Notes under the pieces: model-generated
Database searches by the model: none
The model's input: the letters and a program-made list of their open reading frames with translations, nothing else
Told to the model about the DNA's origin: nothing
Part shown: piece after piece, positions 59,886 through 64,000 of the stretch
Layout: the number at the start of each line of letters is the position of its first letter
Position numbering within the stretch: the first letter of the stretch is position 1
Position numbers and translations under genes: made by a program
Assembly (NCBI GenBank): GCA_964522665.1
Contig: CAZFVY010000006.1
Coordinates: forward strand, 1 to 64,000
DNA length: 64,000 bases
Direction: 5' to 3'
Source: CAZFVY01 sp964522665
Lineage (GTDB): Bacteria; Verrucomicrobiota; Verrucomicrobiia; Limisphaerales; CAZFVY01

Positions 59886-61740
59886 GACTCTTCGGCGAAA
59901 GGCGGAACGATGCCCGTAAGTCGGTGTCGGGAAGTTGCATGCCCGGCTCGTCCGCGGAGGGCAGGATGCCGCGCGCGGTCACCAAGTCGGTCAATTGTTG
60001 CGCGGCTTCGGCCACCGCGCTTTCCCAGTCGCGCCGCCGCGGTTGCCGGAACAATTGCATGCTCGGATACCACGGACTGTCCTTTCGTTTAAGCAGCCAG
60101 CGCCAGTCGGCGCCGAACGAAAGCATGACCCAAACCGGTCGGCCCAGCGCGCCGGCCAAATGCGCGACCGCCGTATCGACGCTAATCACCAAGTCCAATT
60201 GCTCGATCGCCGCCGCGGTTTCGGCGAAATCGGGAAACCGATTCGCGAATTCATGGATGTGCGTGAACCGGCCCATGCAGGCGCGCGCGTCATCGTCCGG
60301 ATCGATTTGAAGACTGAAGAACTCACAGCCGCGCACTTTCAGAATAGGCTCGCAGCGCGAGAGGGCGAGTGATTTCTCGGCGAAGACCGGATGCTGTGGG
60401 TTGCTGGCCCAGACGAGGCCGACTTTGAGCGCGTTGGCGCGGTGCGCGGGAAGGGGAACATCAAGGCCGGCTGGCGCCTGAAGGTAAGGCTCCCAGGGAA
60501 CCGCCGTGTCGAGCGTCGAACCAAAGATGCGCGGGAGGCTCATCAGCGGGGCCTGCACGTCGAACTCCGGCAGCGCCTCGCCCTCAGCCTTGACCAACGT
60601 CAATTCGGGAATATTGCTCAATAGCCGCTTGAGCGGTGGTTGGCATTGGACGATGACCCGGCCGTGTCGTTCGGCGACCAGTTTTGCGAAGCGGATGAAC
60701 ATCAAGGTGTCACCGAAGCCTTGTTCCGCGTACAGCAGGATGCGGCGTCCCTCAAGGTCGTGCCCGTTCCACTCGGGCTGGGGGAAGCGCGGTTTGGGCT
60801 TATGTTTAACCTGCCAGCGCCACTCGTATTCGTTCCAGCCGGTTTCGAAATTGCCGGCCATGAGCGAGGCGATGGCGAAATTCCAGTGGAGCACCGGATG
60901 ATGGGGATTCAGTTCGATGGCTTGCCGGTAACAGGCGATGGCCTCGTTGACCCGTTGCTTTTCCTGAAGCACGACGCCGAGATTGACCGCCGCATCGGCG
61001 CAGTTGGGGTTAATTTCCAGTTCCCGGCGGAGGCATGCTTCGGCCGTATCGAGATCGCCGAGTTGGCGATGGATATTGGCTTGCGCCAAATTCGCCAGCG
61101 TCAGATTCGGGTCTTGCTGGAGAGCGGCTTGGAATTGTTCGAGGGCGGCCAGGAAGCGGCACTGCTTCATCTTCACGACGCCGAGATTGAACCGAAGCTC
61201 CGGCGAATCGGCCTCCAGTTCCAAACAGGTCGTATAGGCCTTGTCGGCGCGTCGGAACTCGCCCAACTCCTGGCAGCAGAGACCGTAGTTCCGCAGCCAG
61301 TTTACGTTTTGGGGCTGCCATTCGATCAACACGCCGTAGTGCGCGCAGGCCTCTTTCCAATTGCCCAGCGCGGAAAGCAAGTCGGCCAAGCTTTCCCGCG
61401 CCCGAATGTGTCCCGGATTCTGGGCGAGCGCCTGGAGCAGGCTGGCGACGGCCGCATCCGGCTGGCGGCCGGCCAGCCACGCGAGACCCATTTCATGATG
61501 GGCTTCCGCCCATTCAGGTTGAAGCTCGAGGGCACGGCGCAGCCATTCGGTGGCTTCGCCCGATTTGCCGAGCCGACGGGAGATTTGGCCCAGCCGAAAA
61601 CGGGCTTGGGCGGCGTCGGGGCCGTCGGTCGAAGGGGAGCGGAAGCGCGCTTCAGCTTCGGTTAATCGTCCGGCGGAAAAGAGTTCCTCAGCTTCCGCGA
61701 GCGCGGCGGAGGGATGGTCAAGAGCTAGATTGAGGTCCAT
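59875..61740 (-). CDS. TPR-repeat protein with C-terminal glycosyltransferase-like domain
   Basis: A 621-residue cytoplasmic protein. The N-terminal half is a run of TPRs (RFRLGQISRRLGKSGEATEW; ANIHRQLGDLDTAEACLRRE; LGVVLQEKQRVNEAIACYRQ). The C-terminal half has a GT9/GT41-like fold: GRRILLYAEQGFGDTLMFIR, KVGLVWASNPQHP and LDLVISVDTAVAHLAGALGR. The acceptor is unknown. ATG 61740 is preferred over 61767. Confidence 0.88.
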   Translation of the reverse strand: MDLNLALDHPSAALAEAEELFSAGRLTEAEARFRSPSTDGPDAAQARFRLGQISRRLGKSGEATEWLRRALELQPEWAEAHHEMGLAWLAGRQPDAAVASLLQALAQNPGHIRARESLADLLSALGNWKEACAHYGVLIEWQPQNVNWLRNYGLCCQELGEFRRADKAYTTCLELEADSPELRFNLGVVKMKQCRFLAALEQFQAALQQDPNLTLANLAQANIHRQLGDLDTAEACLRRELEINPNCADAAVNLGVVLQEKQRVNEAIACYRQAIELNPHHPVLHWNFAIASLMAGNFETGWNEYEWRWQVKHKPKPRFPQPEWNGHDLEGRRILLYAEQGFGDTLMFIRFAKLVAERHGRVIVQCQPPLKRLLSNIPELTLVKAEGEALPEFDVQAPLMSLPRIFGSTLDTAVPWEPYLQAPAGLDVPLPAHRANALKVGLVWASNPQHPVFAEKSLALSRCEPILKVRGCEFFSLQIDPDDDARACMGRFTHIHEFANRFPDFAETAAAIEQLDLVISVDTAVAHLAGALGRPVWVMLSFGADWRWLLKRKDSPWYPSMQLFRQPRRRDWESAVAEAAQQLTDLVTARGILPSADEPGMQLPDTDLRASFRLSPKSLSL

Positions 61741-62276
61741 GATGGCGTTTGCCGGGCGCGAGGCCATGGCAATGAATAAAATTCATCTGTAACGATAAAG
61801 TCCGAGCTTAACAGCTTCGGCGCCATCCATGGTTGGCGGTTTGCCTGCCTATCCGTAGTCAGAGTTGGCCGACCAAGCCAAACCCCAAAGGCAAACCGTT
61901 TAGTGACTCACGAACCCCGCGGCCACGGGCATCGCGCTCAACGCAATCGCCCAAATTCTAAAACTACTATCTCATACAATCGGCTCGATTACGAATAACT
62001 TTAGGTCGAAGAGCGCTTTTTAATCTGTTCTCGGGCTGCGATTCAACTCGGCTTTTAATTTCCTAACCAACTCTCTGATAAGGTATTGTACCTACAGATA
62101 TGCTGGCGCCCGCGGAAAGTGTGCGTCAAAAGCACACTCGGGGAGGGTCGAATTGTCGTGGAAAGCATTACTATCGGTCTGCCTCGGCTTCGAACCATTT
62201 GGGCGATCCCGCCGTGATCGGGCGCAGGCGCTGGTTAGCGCTTCCCGATGCCGTCCGCTCGGCGTAGAGTGGCGGC
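61741..62276. other. long intergenic region before queE
   Basis: No protein gene is supported. It contains an A/T-richer section (about 61950-62100) and a hairpin AGTGTGC/GCACACT (62118-62138, 7-base loop). It must carry the promoters of the two divergent genes. A structured RNA is possible but I could not match it to a known class; no preQ1 riboswitch fold was evident. Confidence 0.4.
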
Positions 62277-63011
62277 ATGCTGGATGCGGTCACCGTCAAC
62301 GAAATCTATCTGAGTCTGCAAGGGGAGAGTACCTTCGCCGGGTTACCGTGTGTTTTCGTCCGCTTTACAGCCTGCAACCTACGGTGTTCTTACTGCGATA
62401 CGGCGTACGCCTTCACGACCGGAAAGAAACTCGCGTTGACCGAGGTCTCCGCGCGGGTCCACGCGTTGGCGAAGCCCTTCGCGCCCGCCGCCGCAGGGCC
62501 ACGGTTGCCTTTAGTCGAGCTGACTGGCGGAGAACCACTCCTCCAGCCCGGCGCCATACCGCTGATGCAGTCGCTGTGTGACGAGGGTTTCACCGTCTTG
62601 CTCGAAACCAGCGGCGCGCTCGACATTGGCCCCGTCGATCGGCGCGTCCGGCGCGTCATGGATCTTAAATGTCCGAGCAGCGGTGAGGTCGAGCGCAATC
62701 GTTGGGAGAATCTCAAACTCCTGCAATCGACCGACGAACTCAAATTCGTAATCGGCACCGCGGAAGACTACGGGTGGGCGAAGCAACAGGTCATCGAGCA
62801 TCGGTTGAGCGAAACGTGCCCGATCCTGTTTTCGTGGGTCAGCCCGTTGGCCGACCACCAACGGGACCACTCGCTCAAGCCGGTTCCGGCGGGGCAAACG
62901 CCGATCGCCCGGCTTGAACTGGTCGAGCGGATCATCACCGACGCGTTGCCCGTGCGCTTTCAACTTCAAATGCACAAAATCATCTGGCCGCCGGATCAGC
63001 GAGGAGTCTGA
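62277..63011 (+). CDS. queE: 7-carboxy-7-deazaguanine synthase
   Basis: A 244-residue radical-SAM enzyme for queuosine precursor synthesis. VNEIYLSLQGESTFAGLPCV opens the family. The cluster motif is FTACNLRCSYCDTAYAF with Cys33, Cys37 and Cys40. LVELTGGEPLLQPG and VMDLKCPSSGE match QueE. It converts carboxytetrahydropterin to the deazapurine. No other que gene is in view. Confidence 0.95.
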   Translation: MLDAVTVNEIYLSLQGESTFAGLPCVFVRFTACNLRCSYCDTAYAFTTGKKLALTEVSARVHALAKPFAPAAAGPRLPLVELTGGEPLLQPGAIPLMQSLCDEGFTVLLETSGALDIGPVDRRVRRVMDLKCPSSGEVERNRWENLKLLQSTDELKFVIGTAEDYGWAKQQVIEHRLSETCPILFSWVSPLADHQRDHSLKPVPAGQTPIARLELVERIITDALPVRFQLQMHKIIWPPDQRGV

Positions 63012-63098
63012 CGTTCCTCGCACTATGACTCCCAAAACTGGCCAAGCGTCCGTTCGCCGCGGAAGTTCCGGCGCGCGCCGGGAAAAGCGCCTCGCCTT

Positions 63099-64000
63099 GT
63101 GACCACGCGCCGCGTGCTAAAGCTCTTGCGTGATTACGAGTCGCGCAACGTTACTTATATGGAAGCGGACGGTTCCTGGCCGATCGTCTGGGAACGGGCG
63201 CGTGGCGTTCACGTCTGGAACGCGGAGGGGAAACGCTTTGTGGATCTCACCGCGGCGTTCGGTGTGGCCGCCGCCGGCCACGCGAATCCGCGCGTCGTCC
63301 GGGCCGGCACGAGGCAAATGAACCGCCTGTTGCACGCGATGGGGGATGTCCATCCGCACGCGCGGAAGGCCGAGCTGGCGCGGGAATTAAGCCGTTTAAC
63401 CTTCGAGCGCTGGAGTCGTCGGCCGACATCGCGAGCGGCGAAACGGTCGGGCGCGGCCCGGTGGGCCGGCAAGTCGATCTTCTGCAATTCTGGTTTTGAA
63501 GCGGTCGAAGCGGCGCTGAAGACGGCCTTGCTGGCGAGCGGAAAACCGGGAGTGATCGCGTTCCGTGGCGCCTACCACGGCCTTGGTTATGGCGCGCTCA
63601 ATGTGACGCAACGAGGCCATTTCCGCACGCCGTTCCTGGCGCAAATCGGCGGGTTCAGCCATTTCCTGCCGTTTCCGGCGCAAGCGGACGAAGTGGGCGG
63701 CGTGGAGGCTTCGATACGGCGGTTGATTCAGCGCGAAAATGTCGGCGCAATATTAGTTGAACCGATTCAAGTGCGCGGTGGGATTAATCTTCCGCCGCTG
63801 GAGTTCCTGCCGCGATTGCGGCGCGTCTGTGACGAAACTGGCGTGGTCTTGATCCTCGACGAAATTTATACCGGCTTCGGGCGCACCGGTCGTTGGTTCG
63901 CGTGTGAGCACAGCGGCGTCGCGCCCGATCTGATCTGCCTTGGGAAGGCGTTGACGGGCGGGTTTCCGCTCTCCGTTTGCGTTGGGCGGGCCGACCTTAT
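63099..64000 (+). CDS. class III (ornithine/acetylornithine-type) aminotransferase, 3' truncated by window
   Basis: The frame from GTG 63099 is open to the window end. It reads GVHVWNAEGKRFVDLTAAFG, AGHANPRVV, IFCNSGFEAVEAALKTALLA, IAFRGAYHGLGYGALNVTQR, VVLILDEIYTGFGRTGRWFA and the PLP-lysine region LICLGKALTGGFPLSV. This is a class III PLP aminotransferase of the 4-aminobutyrate/acetylornithine group; the substrate is open. The GTG overlaps nothing conserved and is a best guess; it follows queE by 87 bases. Confidence 0.9.
   Translation, partial: MTTRRVLKLLRDYESRNVTYMEADGSWPIVWERARGVHVWNAEGKRFVDLTAAFGVAAAGHANPRVVRAGTRQMNRLLHAMGDVHPHARKAELARELSRLTFERWSRRPTSRAAKRSGAARWAGKSIFCNSGFEAVEAALKTALLASGKPGVIAFRGAYHGLGYGALNVTQRGHFRTPFLAQIGGFSHFLPFPAQADEVGGVEASIRRLIQRENVGAILVEPIQVRGGINLPPLEFLPRLRRVCDETGVVLILDEIYTGFGRTGRWFACEHSGVAPDLICLGKALTGGFPLSVCVGRADL

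Noticed and set aside
62118..62138. preQ1 riboswitch before queE
   Set aside because: A simple hairpin is present, but no preQ1 aptamer tail or pseudoknot partner could be recognised, and it lies about 140 bases from the gene.

Overview
The window is a GC-rich stretch of a bacterial chromosome. It most resembles a member of the Verrucomicrobiota, perhaps the Pedosphaera/Limisphaera group. The evidence is indirect: Tat-exported DUF1501, ThuA, PPC-domain and sugar-isomerase-like proteins, many TPR proteins, and noncoding regions filled with nested palindromes. No rRNA is present to settle the assignment.

Layout. Positions 1-3235 are the right end of an integrated conjugative or mobilisable element: the C-terminus of a MobF-type relaxase/helicase, a small unknown protein, an excisionase-like HTH protein and a tyrosine recombinase, abutting tRNA-Pro(TGG). 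Positions 3355-9545 form a minus-strand mutagenic-repair operon, imuA-imuB-(Cho/UvrC-like GIY-YIG nuclease)-dnaE2. Positions 9884-22696 hold mostly exported or metabolic proteins: an alpha/beta hydrolase, HupE/UreJ, a sugar isomerase-like protein, a FkbM methyltransferase, DUF1501, a PPC-domain protein, a trypsin-SirB1 fusion, Zwf and a large conserved unknown. Positions 23046-23768 are a noncoding nested transposon relic, one TIR element inside another, each with an intact target-site duplication. Positions 23806-27266 carry a TPR protein and two tandem GT4 glycosyltransferases.

Positions 28216-30709 form a compact bufferin/methanobactin-like RiPP locus: a Tat-signal, nine-cysteine precursor, a DUF692 iron enzyme and a DUF2063 partner. 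This is the most interesting system here. It probably makes a modified, exported, copper-binding peptide. Positions 31314-33486 are a MarR-esterase unit with a candidate operator over the regulator's start codon. Positions 33629-43345 contain housekeeping genes (gatCA, ptsH, rsmI), small unknowns, a UPF0175/DUF3368 toxin-antitoxin pair and an aldolase/2-hydroxyacid dehydrogenase pair.

Positions 43458-51364 are a ten-gene Fe-S assembly operon: Fur-family regulator, SufB, SufC, SufD, SufU, SufT, Rieske ferredoxin, SufS, a rhodanese-like protein lacking its catalytic cysteine, and a second NifU/IscU-like scaffold. A PerR/Fur-like palindrome sits immediately upstream of its predicted promoter. 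Positions 51370-55551 carry an acetamidase/formamidase divergent from a methyltransferase and a Tat-exported LamG plus dimethylformamidase-like protein. The rest holds an HD-domain protein, ThuA, modABC, a TPR-glycosyltransferase, queE and a class III aminotransferase cut by the window edge.

All functional calls are from reading translated sequence and motifs. No database search was run.
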